Below, piece after piece: positions 21,001-28,424 of a stretch of DNA of 64,000 bases. The position numbers and the translations under genes were made by a program. The notes under the pieces are model-generated. The model had not been told where the DNA came from, did no database searches, and saw only the letters and a program-made list of their open reading frames with translations. The stretch comes from Adenophora triphylla var. japonica (Eukaryota > Streptophyta > Magnoliopsida > Asterales > Campanulaceae). Location of the stretch: NCBI GenBank assembly GCA_022495995.1, contig JAFEMH010000520.1, positions 372,001 through 436,000 of the forward strand. The letters are read 5' to 3'. Numbering within the stretch: the stretch's first letter is position 1; every line of letters begins with the position of its first letter.

Positions 21001-23997
21001 GTTGATCCTTTTACTTTATAATAATAAAAGTCTTTTTTCTTCGACCAATTTTTCGTATTGCGTTTCGATCGTTAAGCAGTTCAGAATGCGTGCGGATCAC
21101 TTTGAGTCACGATAGTGGAGATTTTCTTTCAAGATTGGCAGATCAGCGACTTGGGCCAAGTTTGAGTTAGTAGGGAAGCTTGGCCTACAATTATGATGAG
21201 TTGGGGAGATGGCGAGTTCCCTTTTTTCGGCGGTTTCCTCTACAATTCGTTGGACTGCTTTCTTTTGATCTCGCTTTGTTGTCGTTGCTCTGGTTTTGAA
21301 GTCACTCGACTTAGCTCTGCATTCCACCGCTTCATGCTTTCCTCTCCGCTGCTCCTTCTTCCAAGCTGCTCCACCTCGCTGCTCCGCCCCTGAAGTCGCC
21401 TGATGCTAACCTCGCAATTTTGCTCCGATCTGGTTGGATAATGTGCATCCATGTGTTAGATCGGAGGAGCTCTTCAACTGCAACTCGCTTGATATGTTGC
21501 TTCCACTTTCCTAGCTGCTCTGCATCCGAAGTCCATGCTGTTGACAAGAAGGAAATGGGAAAAAATTGGGGGTTTCCTTTCCTGTCAACAGATCCTCGTT
21601 CTTTTTTCATAAAAATTAGAGATGGGAGTTTCACTGCCATTTCCTTCTCTTCTTCTCCTTCGTCGTCTGCCGTGCAGAATGCCTGTTGTGGCGTAGGATA
21701 TCTGACTTCTTTCTCGTTCCCGACAATGAAACCAAACTGATGCTACAAAAAATTCGCTTACCGAGGATTTCCAAGCTGGATGAAGGAAAAGGTTGTCCAT
21801 GACATAGAATTCCCTTGTAGCGATCTACAAAACAATGCACCATTAGGGTGGGTCTTTCCCCTCAAAATCCTTCGGCGTGAGAATCATTAATTCGTCCTTT
21901 GGTTATGTAAATATTGAACATTATAGAGAGAGAATTTTGGGGTTTTGGGAGGAAGAGAGAGAGAGTATGAACCTGAGACCGATCCCCTGAAATGAGAAGC
22001 TTGAATTGTATTTGTAGTCTGGATGGACTTTTAGCCCTAAAGCCCATTTGGCCCATTTCAGCCCATTTGGGCCGCCATTTTCTCCATTGGACCTGAGGTC
22101 TTTATATTAATAATGATCATTTTACCCCCATAATATTGTATACTCTTTATGTATTTGTATGCCCATTTTGCCCCTTAGGCATATCGTATTTTCTGTTGAA
22201 TTTTTTATGGTCACATCAATAAGCATGAGGAAGAGTACCGAATCTTTTGTATGTGCTGCATCATTTCTATAGCATTTAGGTATTTCATTTAGGCAAGGTG
22301 GAGTACCAAATACTTTTTGTACAAATGGGTTTCGTAAAGCTCCACCAACATTTCTGGTGTTTTCTATGATACGGGTTTGACTACTTTAATGTTGTACTCC
22401 CTCTGTCCCAAAGTAACAATCCTACTTTCCTTTATGATACGTCCTAGAGTAAGAGTCCCGCTCCGAAAATGACAAATTATGAACAGTGTTTTGGACATAT
22501 TTGTCCTTATAATGCTTGTATAATTACAAAAAAAAAAAAAAAAAAAAAAAAAAAATGCTCAACTAACCTATTTTTTACCCACTTGAATTATAATTAGTGT
22601 TTTGGACAATTATGTTCTCAACTCACTTGAATTGATTACTCATTTTCTAATGTTTTCTTAATAAGTGTGCAAACTCATGGTAGGACTCTTATTATGGGAC
22701 GGAGGGAGTAGTAGCTTTTACCTATATAAGAAAAGGTCTTCATTAACTTCTGTGTTGGTGGAGACTTATGCGTTCTTTGGTGCTCCAAAGAGAACCAAAT
22801 TTTAGTTGGGGTGGAGACATCATGCTTAAAGGGTAAAATATTGAGAGTACGATATCGAGTTTGCAACCAGGGGAGTGCATAAGCTCAAACTTTTCTTCAG
22901 TTCACCATGTCTATGTTCTGGCGGAACCCTTTCTTAGGCTAGAGAAAATATTCCGAAAACAAAATGACTGGTGTCATCAAATATGTTCAGCTAGGCCAGA
23001 ACCAGAAGATGAATGCCTGCACAACATGCTGTAATCATCCATGTAATCTGCATTTGACAAAAGGATGACTTTCATCCTCTCTTTCCATTCCAGAGTTTCA
23101 GAAAGCATCTAGTAACCACGCAGAGTATGCTTTTACCATTGTGAAGCAAATGTGGGTGGCAGAGAAAACTGGTCTCCAAAGGAATACATTATTTTCATAC
23201 TCCCTCCCCGTCCCACCTCAAATTGCAAAAATAAAATAAAAATAAAGTCATTGCACATGAATTAAGGAGACATATATAGTATTAAGGTGTTGTGAGTATT
23301 GATAAATGAGTAGGGAATATTAGTGGGGTAGAAAATAGCAAGTGGGTTAGTTGATGCGAGTATGATAAGTGAGTCCTTGACTAAAACATATTATAAACTT
23401 TCCCTTTTGGGATTTTGCAATTTCTAATTGGACAATAAATGGGTTAAGTTTTGCAATTTGAGTGGTATGGAGGGAGTATATATTTACATGGAACAAATAA
23501 ATATTCTATTTTTGATCAAGTAAAATAACAAAATCCTATCTGGTTCCGTACAAGCTGTAGTTGATGTTTAGTCTTTGACTTTGAACCCGTGATTTAGGGT
23601 TTATACACGAGTTCAAACTCAGTAAATTTACGCAGAGTGATAGCTCTTGTAGCACCAGGTTGCCCTTTTATTGAAGTTATTGCACGTAGCTAGTAGTTGA
23701 TGTATCGTCTTTGTGTTCCAGCGGACGATGTGGTAGCATACAAACACGGAGAAAAGTCAGCACAAACTTTAAGTTCTGCAGGATTTCAGAATCTGACATT
23801 TAGAACCTATAACGGGTAATCTTCTCTTGACAATTTTTTAAACTTCATCTCTGAATGTCTTTACCAGCATGGACTCAACTGAAAGCTTGAGTAACTTTGG
23901 TTGTTGCAGGCTCGGTCATTACACCATACCAGAAGAGACCAATGAGGTTTGCAGTTGGCTTACTACAAAGCTCGGGCTCGGGGGACACAGGGCATAG
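29..23997 (+). CDS. Acyl-protein thioesterase-like serine hydrolase, six exons, 5' end outside window
   Basis: Joined exons 29-98, 388-492, 7061-7211, 7311-7393, 23722-23815 and 23910-23997 give one open frame ending in TAG. It matches the plant alpha/beta-hydrolase family of acyl-protein thioesterase / lysophospholipase-like proteins, which remove acyl groups from protein cysteines in the cytosol. Visible: IKWICPTAP block (exon 1), nucleophile elbow GGFSMGAA with the catalytic Ser (exon 3), LPILLCHG strand (exon 4), acid-residue block [10 protein letters not shown] (exon 5) and catalytic His in [10 protein letters not shown] (exon 6). All introns are GT-AG and every split codon rejoins to the expected residue (for example T+GG gives Trp between exons 1 and 2). 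The N-terminal exon(s) with the HGLGD oxyanion loop lie upstream of the window. Introns 2 and 4 have grown to 6.6 and 16.3 kb by transposon insertion, without damage to the coding frame. Very likely a working gene; expression untested. Confidence 0.9.
388..492 (+). CDS. Thioesterase-like gene, exon with [16 protein letters not shown] block
   Basis: Acceptor TTATTAG ends at 387 and donor GTATGT begins at 493. It encodes the acidic lid-like stretch [20 protein letters not shown] and ends one base into an Ile codon. Confidence 0.9.
493..795 (+). other. Host intron sequence before the transposons of intron 2
   Basis: AT-rich sequence between donor GTATGT and the first repeat. No coding potential and no repeat seen. 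Confidence 0.6.
796..1389 (+). mobile_element. Possible solo or truncated copia LTR
   Basis: Starts with TGTTAGG. It has a TATA box inside GTATAAATAC (1035-1044) and ends with a U5-like stretch (accacgtaaatacttgtg, near 1320-1337) typical of plant copia LTRs. No primer-binding site follows, and no convincing target duplication was found. The right limit is set by element A and is uncertain. Confidence 0.4.
1600..2282 (-). pseudogene. Element A RNase H and end of RT
   Basis: Minus-strand reading gives [18 protein letters not shown], then the RNase H signature [26 protein letters not shown] and [23 protein letters not shown], ending [16 protein letters not shown] frameshift near 1830-1850 separates the DADWAGD half from the CDNLGA half. 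Upstream (higher coordinates) the frame is cut by element B at 2288. Confidence 0.85.
2288..2816 (+). repeat. Element B 5' LTR
   Basis: Contains a GC-rich block (2400-2522) built from gggcgcctc and gccgag motifs, a TATA-like TATATAAG at 2595-2602 and a GT-rich U5 ending in CACAACA. Confidence 0.9.
2914..3715 (+). pseudogene. Element B gag (copia type) with frameshift
   Basis: First frame starts [20 protein letters not shown], the usual N-terminus of plant copia Gag, and runs to about 3230. A frameshift in 3230-3280 leads into the second frame with [20 protein letters not shown]. The nucleocapsid zinc knuckle [13 protein letters not shown] lacks its fourth ligand (Arg in place of Cys). Protease start DSGASCHAS follows in another frame near 3665-3700. 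Confidence 0.85.
3716..4461 (+). pseudogene. Element B protease / pre-integrase remnant and 3' leader
   Basis: Frame-broken pieces such as [15 protein letters not shown] (near 3925-3970) look like the GAG-pre-integrase segment. The rest has no recognisable domain; integrase, RT and RNase H are absent. It ends in a purine-rich tract before the 3' LTR. Confidence 0.5.
4462..4988 (+). repeat. Element B 3' LTR
   Basis: Near-identical copy of 2288-2816, with small substitutions and indels mainly in the GC-rich block. Confidence 0.9.
4994..5930 (-). pseudogene. Element A reverse transcriptase remnant
   Basis: Read on the minus strand across several stops: a [13 protein letters not shown] start, ARLVAKG, the DVNNAFLQG motif near 5495-5520, an ALYGLKQ-like block, the YVDDII catalytic box near 5240-5265, then [19 protein letters not shown] and the linker to RNase H. 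The frame resumes in the 1600-2282 fragment once element B is removed. Confidence 0.8.
6354..6610. mobile_element. Stowaway-like MITE in intron 2
   Basis: Terminal inverted repeats CTTCCCTCCGTTCC... and ...GGGACAGAGGGAG, extended by TGAATGTCC on both sides, flanked by TA (6352-6353 and 6611-6612). 257 bp, AT-rich, non-coding. Confidence 0.85.
6611..7060 (+). other. Host intron 2 sequence before exon 3
   Basis: AT-rich unique sequence ending in a pyrimidine-rich acceptor. Nothing else seen. Confidence 0.55.
7061..7211 (+). CDS. Thioesterase-like gene, exon with catalytic serine
   Basis: Acceptor CCTTCAG ends at 7060; donor GTTTGA starts at 7212. It carries [18 protein letters not shown] (nucleophile Ser in GFSMG) and [10 protein letters not shown]. 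The previous exon lies 6.6 kb upstream, beyond nested retrotransposons. Confidence 0.92.
7311..7393 (+). CDS. Thioesterase-like gene, exon with LPILLCHG block
   Basis: Acceptor TTTTCTAG ends at 7310 and donor GTACTC starts at 7394. Encodes the segment from TLRNRVEGS to LPILLCHGL. The last G joins CG of exon 5, 16.3 kb away, to give Ala. Confidence 0.9.
7394..8368 (+). other. Host intron 4, proximal part
   Basis: AT-rich intron with a short direct duplication (tattagctcttattggaaacca, 8069-8113). No coding or transposon signature recognised. Confidence 0.5.
8369..8605. mobile_element. Decayed MITE-like inverted repeat
   Basis: Left end aggggcggaggtac and right end ctggatgtgccactgg are imperfect inverted repeats. 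Inside, GGGGCAATTGCACCCC and TGCACCCCTTTTC recur. No clear target duplication, so the superfamily is not assigned. Confidence 0.4.
8631..8818 (-). repeat. Element C 3' LTR
   Basis: Short LTR. On the minus strand it begins TGATAGAATAG and ends in TTTA, next to the GTTAT duplication. Confidence 0.9.
8819..10873 (-). pseudogene. Element C integrase C-terminus, RT and RNase H
   Basis: Minus strand, from high to low coordinates: integrase C-terminal block [20 protein letters not shown] (10790-10860), a proline-rich linker, RT from 10391 ([50 protein letters not shown]), catalytic box YVDN in place of YVDD near 9770, [16 protein letters not shown], then decayed RNase H ending [15 protein letters not shown] and [11 protein letters not shown] (8840-9034). 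The second Asp of the RT box is lost, so the enzyme would be dead even without the stops. Confidence 0.87.
10879..11626 (-). repeat. Element D 3' LTR
   Basis: Contains a cluster of GC-rich near-palindromes at 11404-11515 (GAGCGCAGCCGCTC, GCGCGACCGCGC, GCGCGGCCGCTC) and, 60 bp further along the minus strand, a TATTTAA box (11337-11345). Confidence 0.9.
11627..12541 (-). pseudogene. Element D degenerate RNase H tail and 3' untranslated region
   Basis: Follows the RNase H half ending in [18 protein letters not shown]. Minus-strand translation near 12380-12540 keeps the typical ESELVAL and WLRGL pieces between stops. The remainder to the polypurine tract is non-coding. Confidence 0.6.
12542..14318 (-). 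pseudogene. Element D integrase C-terminus, RT and RNase H N-part
   Basis: Pieces in three frames on the minus strand: [20 protein letters not shown] (integrase C-terminal, near 14070-14150), linker [15 protein letters not shown] (13760-13820), [40 protein letters not shown] (13340-13400), YGLKQAPS, catalytic LYVDDI near 13126-13143, [18 protein letters not shown], and RNase [17 protein letters not shown]. At least three frameshifts are needed to read it through. Confidence 0.85.
14319..15107 (-). pseudogene. Element D GAG-pre-integrase and integrase core
   Basis: 262-codon open stretch on the minus strand. Zinc-binding region with [10 protein letters not shown], integrase core with [11 protein letters not shown] (first catalytic Asp), [10 protein letters not shown] (second Asp) and [18 protein letters not shown]. 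The downstream NGxxER segment that holds the catalytic Glu is degraded (ADAGRT), so this frame is incomplete. Confidence 0.88.
15108..16240 (-). pseudogene. Element D gag and protease remnant
   Basis: Several overlapping minus-strand frames carry gag-like pieces: RRxALFDVY... and [15 protein letters not shown] (15850-16000), a Lys-rich nucleocapsid-like segment (15373-15591) and [13 protein letters not shown]. No single frame is intact. No clear initiator tRNA-Met primer site was found next to the LTR at 16240, where minus-strand sequence reads GCCTAAGAGAAAATAG. Confidence 0.6.
16241..16990 (-). repeat. Element D 5' LTR
   Basis: Closely similar to 10879-11626; differences concentrate in the GC-rich motif cluster (16768-16880). 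Confidence 0.9.
16996..17480 (-). pseudogene. Element C integrase, middle part
   Basis: Minus-strand pieces [20 protein letters not shown] and [20 protein letters not shown] represent the segment after the catalytic core, joined in life to 10873 and below. Stops are frequent toward 17480. Confidence 0.75.
17497..18222. mobile_element. hAT-type MITE nested in element C
   Basis: 726 bp with terminal inverted repeats TAGGGGTGGACATGGTTCGG and its complement, and an exact 8-bp target duplication ATATTTAT (17489-17496 and 18223-18230), the hAT hallmark. Both ends are dense in GGTTCGGTTTGG-type motifs and their complements, so it can fold on itself. No transposase frame. Confidence 0.93.
18231..18976 (-). 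pseudogene. Element C protease and GAG-pre-integrase
   Basis: The minus strand shows protease motif MDTGATSHM (near 18840-18865), the [12 protein letters not shown] loop, [20 protein letters not shown] and, after a stop near 18545, LWHNRLGHP (18420-18465), which begins the integrase zinc domain. Further integrase sequence toward 18231 is interrupted by the hAT MITE. Confidence 0.85.
19046..19990 (-). pseudogene. Element C gag
   Basis: Minus-strand frames: the [21 protein letters not shown]-terminal region (19880-19980), [20 protein letters not shown] and [20 protein letters not shown] (19600-19790), then, after a frameshift near 19600, [20 protein letters not shown] and a Gly/Asn/Gln/Arg-rich tail (19050-19330). 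The tail replaces a clear zinc knuckle; no CCHC motif is visible. Confidence 0.85.
20088..20274 (-). repeat. Element C 5' LTR
   Basis: Matches 8631-8818 with a few substitutions. On the minus strand its end TTCATTTA runs straight into primer-binding site TGGTAATAGAGC. Confidence 0.9.
20438..20919 (-). repeat. Element E LTR (left)
   Basis: Near-identical to 21738-22218. Includes the block cccatttggcccatttcagc and ends TGGTCACATCA. Confidence 0.9.
21332..21640 (-). CDS. Orphan 102-codon ORF inside element E
   Basis: Opens [20 protein letters not shown] and ends [16 protein letters not shown]. No known retrotransposon domain is recognised. A second frame (21097-21327) follows on the same strand. 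It could be a leader, captured host sequence or chance; protein-level evidence is lacking. Confidence 0.25.
   Translation of the reverse strand: MAVKLPSLIFMKKERGSVDRKGNPQFFPISFLSTAWTSDAEQLGKWKQHIKRVAVEELLRSNTWMHIIQPDRSKIARLASGDFRGGAARWSSLEEGAAERKA
21738..22218 (-). repeat. Element E LTR (right)
   Basis: Direct copy of 20438-20919. Differs by scattered substitutions and a shortened G/C run near 21845. Confidence 0.9.
22397..22708. mobile_element. Stowaway-like MITE with internal poly-A
   Basis: TIRs CTCCCTCTGTCCCAAAGTAA and ...TTATGGGACGGAGGGAG, TA duplication at 22395-22396 and 22709-22710. A run of about 27 A near 22527-22554 sits inside. Confidence 0.88.
22711..23199 (+). other. Host intron 4 sequence
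   Basis: Unique AT-rich sequence between two MITEs. No frame or repeat recognised. Confidence 0.5.
23200..23476. mobile_element. Stowaway-like MITE near exon 5
   Basis: TIRs CTCCCTCCCCGTCCCACCTC and ...GTATGGAGGGAG with a shared AAATTGCAAAA interior, flanked by TA (23198-23199 and 23477-23478). It ends 245 bp before exon 5. Confidence 0.85.
23722..23815 (+). CDS. Thioesterase-like gene, exon with acid residue of the triad
   Basis: Acceptor TGTTCCAG ends at 23721; donor GTAATC starts at 23816. Encodes [20 protein letters not shown] and LTFRTYN. The Asp of DDVV is the expected acid of the catalytic triad. Confidence 0.9.
23910..23997 (+). CDS. Thioesterase-like gene, last exon with catalytic histidine and stop
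   Basis: Acceptor TTGCAG ends at 23909. It encodes [17 protein letters not shown] (His of the triad) and ends in a short Gly-rich tail with TAG at 23995-23997. Confidence 0.9.
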
Positions 23998-24240
23998 TTT
24001 TGTGGTTGAAATAGACTGGTTTGGAATGGTACAAGGGGGGAGGGGGGGGGGGGGTATACAAGAGCAAGGAAAGCATAAACATTTAGGAAGCATGAGTTAT
24101 ATACTCAGTATGGTGTTGGGAGAGAGGGGATTTGGTGGGGGGGGGGTATACTTATTTATTTAAAATAAATTGTACCATAGAGTACAATGTATGTACTAGT
24201 TGTGCTAAAGTATTTGAGAAATAATTATTATATTGTACAA
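23998..24240 (+). other. Probable 3' UTR and end of the thioesterase-like gene
   Basis: Non-coding stretch after the stop with G runs (24037-24053 and 24138-24147) and AT-rich AATAAA-like sequence (ttaaaataaattg near 24165). No separate gene is visible. The exact polyadenylation site cannot be read. Confidence 0.5.
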
Positions 24241-24558
24241 TGTGATAATAATTTGAACAGTATAAATCGAGATACGAACATGGGCTTATCCGGGTCAGGC
24301 CCAAGTGGATTGGGCTATAAGCATAATCCATCTATAAGTTACGAGGGACAACCATGGGCTTCCTCGGCCTCGTTCATCGTCATCAACATGGCTAATCTAG
24401 GCCCAACAAGCAAGCAGTGTGCCCCAACTATGAATGTCGAGGAAGACCTCCCTCGTATGTCGAGATCATCTCCATAGAGGACGAGATGCCTTCCTCGACC
24501 TTAACGTTGTCAACGGGCTTCTTATATTCTCATTTCCTCCACGGCTCATCATGGACCG

Positions 24559-24735
24559 AGAGGTCATGAATGACGAGGAGAGAAAAGTTCTCACATCGGC
24601 ATATCTCCGTATGACGAGGAGAGAAAATCATTCACCTCGGCATTTCTCTATGCCGGCAGATCTCTACATGACGAGGAGAATCATTTGTTCATCTCGGTTT
24701 AACATGCAAATGACGAGATAAGGAAATCAGTCTTC
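24559..24735 (+). repeat. Tandem sub-repeat in the LTR of G
   Basis: About four imperfect units of roughly 45 bp, each with tgacgaggaga and a (c/t)ctcgg block (24569, 24613, 24669 and 24711). LTR promoter regions often carry such units. Confidence 0.6.
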
Positions 24736-24868
24736 TCGGCTTACCGGCAATCAGTTATAACAATCCTATTCAAACATGGATTCAGCAGTTACAATCTTAT
24801 CAGAATTGTAACCACCACCTACAATACAGATCAAATAAGAATTCCTTAATAGATATAATCCTCCTATG

Positions 24869-25095
24869 TATGAATTTACAGAGAAATATTGGGAAAACTT
24901 GTTTTCATATCATTGATTTTGAGAGTATATATATACAGCCCTAGCTCTAGCCTTTGAATATGGAAAAGATAATTACAATGTGAAAAATATAAATACTAAG
25001 AATAAAGAGATTACATAGAATATTTACATGATATGGTCAATAACTATAATTAGGTAAATCAAGATAAATCAATCTTTGCAAATCAATCTTTGTCA
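24869..25095 (-). repeat. Element F 3' LTR
   Basis: Minus-strand ends TGACAAAG...AATTCATA. Differs from 29420-29646 only by C/T at two sites. Confidence 0.93.
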
Positions 25096-27145
25096 CGCCC
25101 CCGCAAGATGGACGGTCTGTTAGTTAGTCCAATCTTGGAGATAAGATTCTGAAACCGCGTGCGTTGAAGAGGCTTCGTGAGTGCATCAGCAAGTTGATCT
25201 GATCCCGAAATATGTGAAACACGTATGGACTCTTTTTGAACTAATTCTCTGACGAAATGATAATCAAGCCCCAAGTGTTTCATGCGAGAGTGAAAGCGCG
25301 GATTGGCAGCAACATATGTGGCACCGAGATTATCACAAAATATTGTGGGAGTACCAACAGGTGTAATGCCGAGTTCCTGTAGGAGAGTACGAACCCAGAT
25401 GAGCTCAGCTGTGGTAGAGGCGGTGGCACGGTATTCTGCCTCGGTGGAGGAGCGAGCAAGAGTACGCTGTTTCCGAGAACTCCAGGAAATAGGATTCTTG
25501 CCCAAGTAAACAATGTAGCCAGTGGTGGAGATGTAATCATCCTTGTCTCCTGCCCAATCAGCATTAGTATAGGAATGGAGAGACATGGACGAGCATGGAC
25601 GAAGAAGAAGACCATGAGAGAGAGTACCCGCAAGGTAGCGTAAGACACGCTTGAGAGCAGAGAAGTGTGCATCAGTAGGACGATGCATAAATTGAGATAG
25701 CTTATTTACTGCGAAGGAGATGTCGAAACGAGTTAAAGAGAGATATTGAAGAGCCCCAACGAGAGCACGAAACTCAGTAGGGTTGGGTAAAGGAGAACCA
25801 GACGTCAAGGACAAAGGAGGATTAGGTGCCATAGGAGTAGGCACAAGCTTGGCAGCAGACATATTAGCACGAGATAGTAAGTCACTAACATATTTTTGTT
25901 GACTCAAGAAAAGACCATGGGAATGAGGAAGAACCTCGACACCTAGAAAATAAGAAAGAGTGCCTAAGTCTTTGAGAGAAAACCGAGAGGAAAATTTAGA
26001 AATGAAAGAGTTTAAAAAGGAGAGATTTGAGCCGGTGATAATAATGTCATCGACGTAGACAAGTAAGTAAATTAAACCTAAAGAGTGACGGAGAATAAAA
26101 AGCGAAGAATCAGAGACACAATTAACAAAACCAATAGAAAGAAGGAAAGATTTAAGCTCATTATACCAAGCACGTGGAGCTTGCTTAAGGCCATAAAGAG
26201 CTTGACGGAGTTTACAGACATAAGATGGGTGAGACGGACTCGAAAAACCCGGAGGTTGAGACATATAGACATCTTCTAGAAGTGAGCCTTGGAGAAAGGC
26301 ATTGTTAATATCGACTTGCCGAAGGGACCAACCATTAGAAATAGCAAGAGAAAGAATGAGACGGACAGTGCTAGGCTTAACAACAGGACTAAATGTTTCC
26401 GAATAGTCGAGACCAGGACGTTGATTAAACCCTTTCGCTACAAGGCGAGCCTTGTAACGATCAATAGAACCATCCGAATTATATTTTGTGTGAAATACCC
26501 ATTTTCAACCAATTAAATTTTGAGACGGAGAAGGGGGAACGAGATCTCAAGTGTGATTTTTGATAAGAGCATCATATTCTTTCTGCATTGCATCTCTCCA
26601 AACAGTGCTTTTCAGTGCTTGAGTAATGTTTGTAGGTTCAGGGATAGAATTAGAAAGGGAAATATGGAGGTTAAGTTTATTTATAGGTTTATGGATGTTG
26701 TTTTTAGAACGAGTAACAGGGCCAGAGGGAAGGGGTGCGGAAGCTGTAGGAGGGGAAGGAGGAAGAGACGAGATGGTAGTAGAGTAGGGTTCAGATTGGC
26801 CGAGTTGGGAAGGCTCAGGTTGGGCTGGTTGGGAGAGAGTAGGTAGAGTGGATGGCTCGGCAGTGGGTGGGGCTGGAGCCGGAAGAGGACTGGAAGTAGG
26901 GGAGGAACTGGAAGGTGGCGAAGTGTTTGAAGAGGGAGATATTGGGGGAGTGGAAGAGGAAGAGATTATAGTGGAGATTCTAAATTGACACCATTCATCA
27001 GGGGTAATAAGAGTGTTTGAGGGAGAAATATTGCTAAAAGGAAAAGAGTGGTCAACAAACTTCACATGCCTAGAAGTATATATTTGTAGGAAGTAGGATC
27101 CATGCAATAATAAGCACTTTGCGTAGCTGAGTAACCCACAAACAC
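25096..27145 (-). pseudogene. Element F RT and RNase H
   Basis: Minus strand: a Ser/Pro/Thr-rich linker (26700-27000), KEYDALIKNHT then stop (TGG to TGA), NLIG stop [12 protein letters not shown] (TGT/C to TGA near 26505), then [29 protein letters not shown] and an intact 393-codon frame (25083-26264). The latter has [28 protein letters not shown] (26035-26062), [17 protein letters not shown], RNase [40 protein letters not shown] and [14 protein letters not shown]. Confidence 0.92.
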
Positions 27146-28424
27146 TCACGGGGCAGATTTTGGTTCAAGTTTGTGAGAGTTATACGGACGAAGCCAAGGA
27201 TAGCATAAACATCCGAAGCTTCGAAGTTTAGCATAATTTGGAGGAATTTTGTGGAGAGTAAGAAAAGGAGATTTTAGTTGAAGAGTAGGAGTAGGCATTC
27301 GATTTATTAAGTAACAAGCAGTTGTAAAAGCAAGAGACCAAAACTTAAGTGGCATAAAAGCATAAGAAAGTAAGGAAAGCCCGGTTTCGACTATATGTCG
27401 ATGGCGACATTCGGAGTAGCCATTGTGTTCGGGTGTGTAAGGAGGAGAAGTGAGATGAGAAATTCCATGTGAGGCAAGAAGGGGACGGAGGCCAATGTAT
27501 TCGCCTCCATTGTCACTATAAATTGTCAAGATGGAGCGTTTAAAATATTTTTCAACAAGAAGCTTAAATTGAGAGAAAACATGTGTTGCATCATTCTTGT
27601 GTTTTAGGGGATAAAACCAAATATATTTTGAAAAATGATCCACAAAAATGATGTAATATTTAAAACCGTCAAAAGAGGGAACGGGGGAAGTCCACACATT
27701 ACTATAAAGCACATCAAGAGGTCCAAACGAAGAAATAGTATTATTATGAAACGGTAGTTTATGACTCTTGTTACAGTCACAAGAGTTACAATTAAAGACA
27801 CTTGACTTAGGAATTTGTAAATCAAAACTAGAATTGAGAAAATTTAAAATAGTTGTCGAGGGATGACCAAGACGGTGGTGCCAGTTGATGGTGGACTTCA
27901 AAGCAGATGAGTGAACTTGAAGAAAAGTAGGGTCCCATTCATAAACACCGGAATTAGTGGGACCTTTGAGAAGAGTCTTGCCCGTGGAGAGATCCTTCAC
28001 AATATAAGATGAAGGTAAGAAAGTAATTGAAGAATTATTATCTTGACAAAACTTTGAAATAGAGATAATGTTACGAGAAATAGATGGAACAAAAAGAACA
28101 TTATTAAGGCAAAAAGTATTATGAGAGGAGGAAAGAGATGTAGAACCAGTGTGTGTGATTGGGAGACCCGAGTCATCGCCGATGACTAGTTCTTCAGTGC
28201 CATCATAAGGAGCATGGAGTGCAAGAGTATCAAAATCATTGGTAGCGTGGTGCGTTGCACCGCTATCAAGCAACCAGGGGGTATTGGGCCGGGTAGATGT
28301 GGTGGCAGTGTAGGCTGAGGGTGATGGATTAGCACGGGTGGTCGGCTTAGAGGGGTTGGGGATATTAGGCGAAGGGATGACAACATGGGGATGAGCATTG
28401 CGAAATAGGGAACACTGAGAAAGA
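27146..28424 (-). pseudogene. Element F protease and integrase
   Basis: Continues the 557-codon frame (27146-28819). Protease WLLDSGATHHATND (near 28245-28285); GAG-pre-integrase INWHHRLGHPS (27865-27895); zinc cysteines in CNSCDC; integrase core with LYSNVWTSP where the first catalytic Asp is Asn; YSDNGGEY (second Asp); PEHNGYSECRHRH (Glu). The frame stops at a TGA in place of a Cys codon (CGTGAGT, near 27147) before VFVGYS. Confidence 0.9.

Larger units (their letters stand above)
20438..22218 (-). mobile_element. Small non-autonomous LTR retrotransposon E
   Basis: Direct LTRs 20438-20919 and 21738-22218 (about 480 bp, TGATGC...CACATCA) with exact target duplication ATAAG (20433-20437 and 22219-22223). 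On the minus strand, TGGTTTCATTGTCGGGAACG next to the LTR (21717-21736) resembles the tRNA-Asp-type primer site used by many plant gypsy elements. Only 818 bp lies between the LTRs and no gag or pol domain is recognised. It fits a TRIM/LARD-like element moved by partners. LTRs differ by several percent, so it is not recent. Confidence 0.88.
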
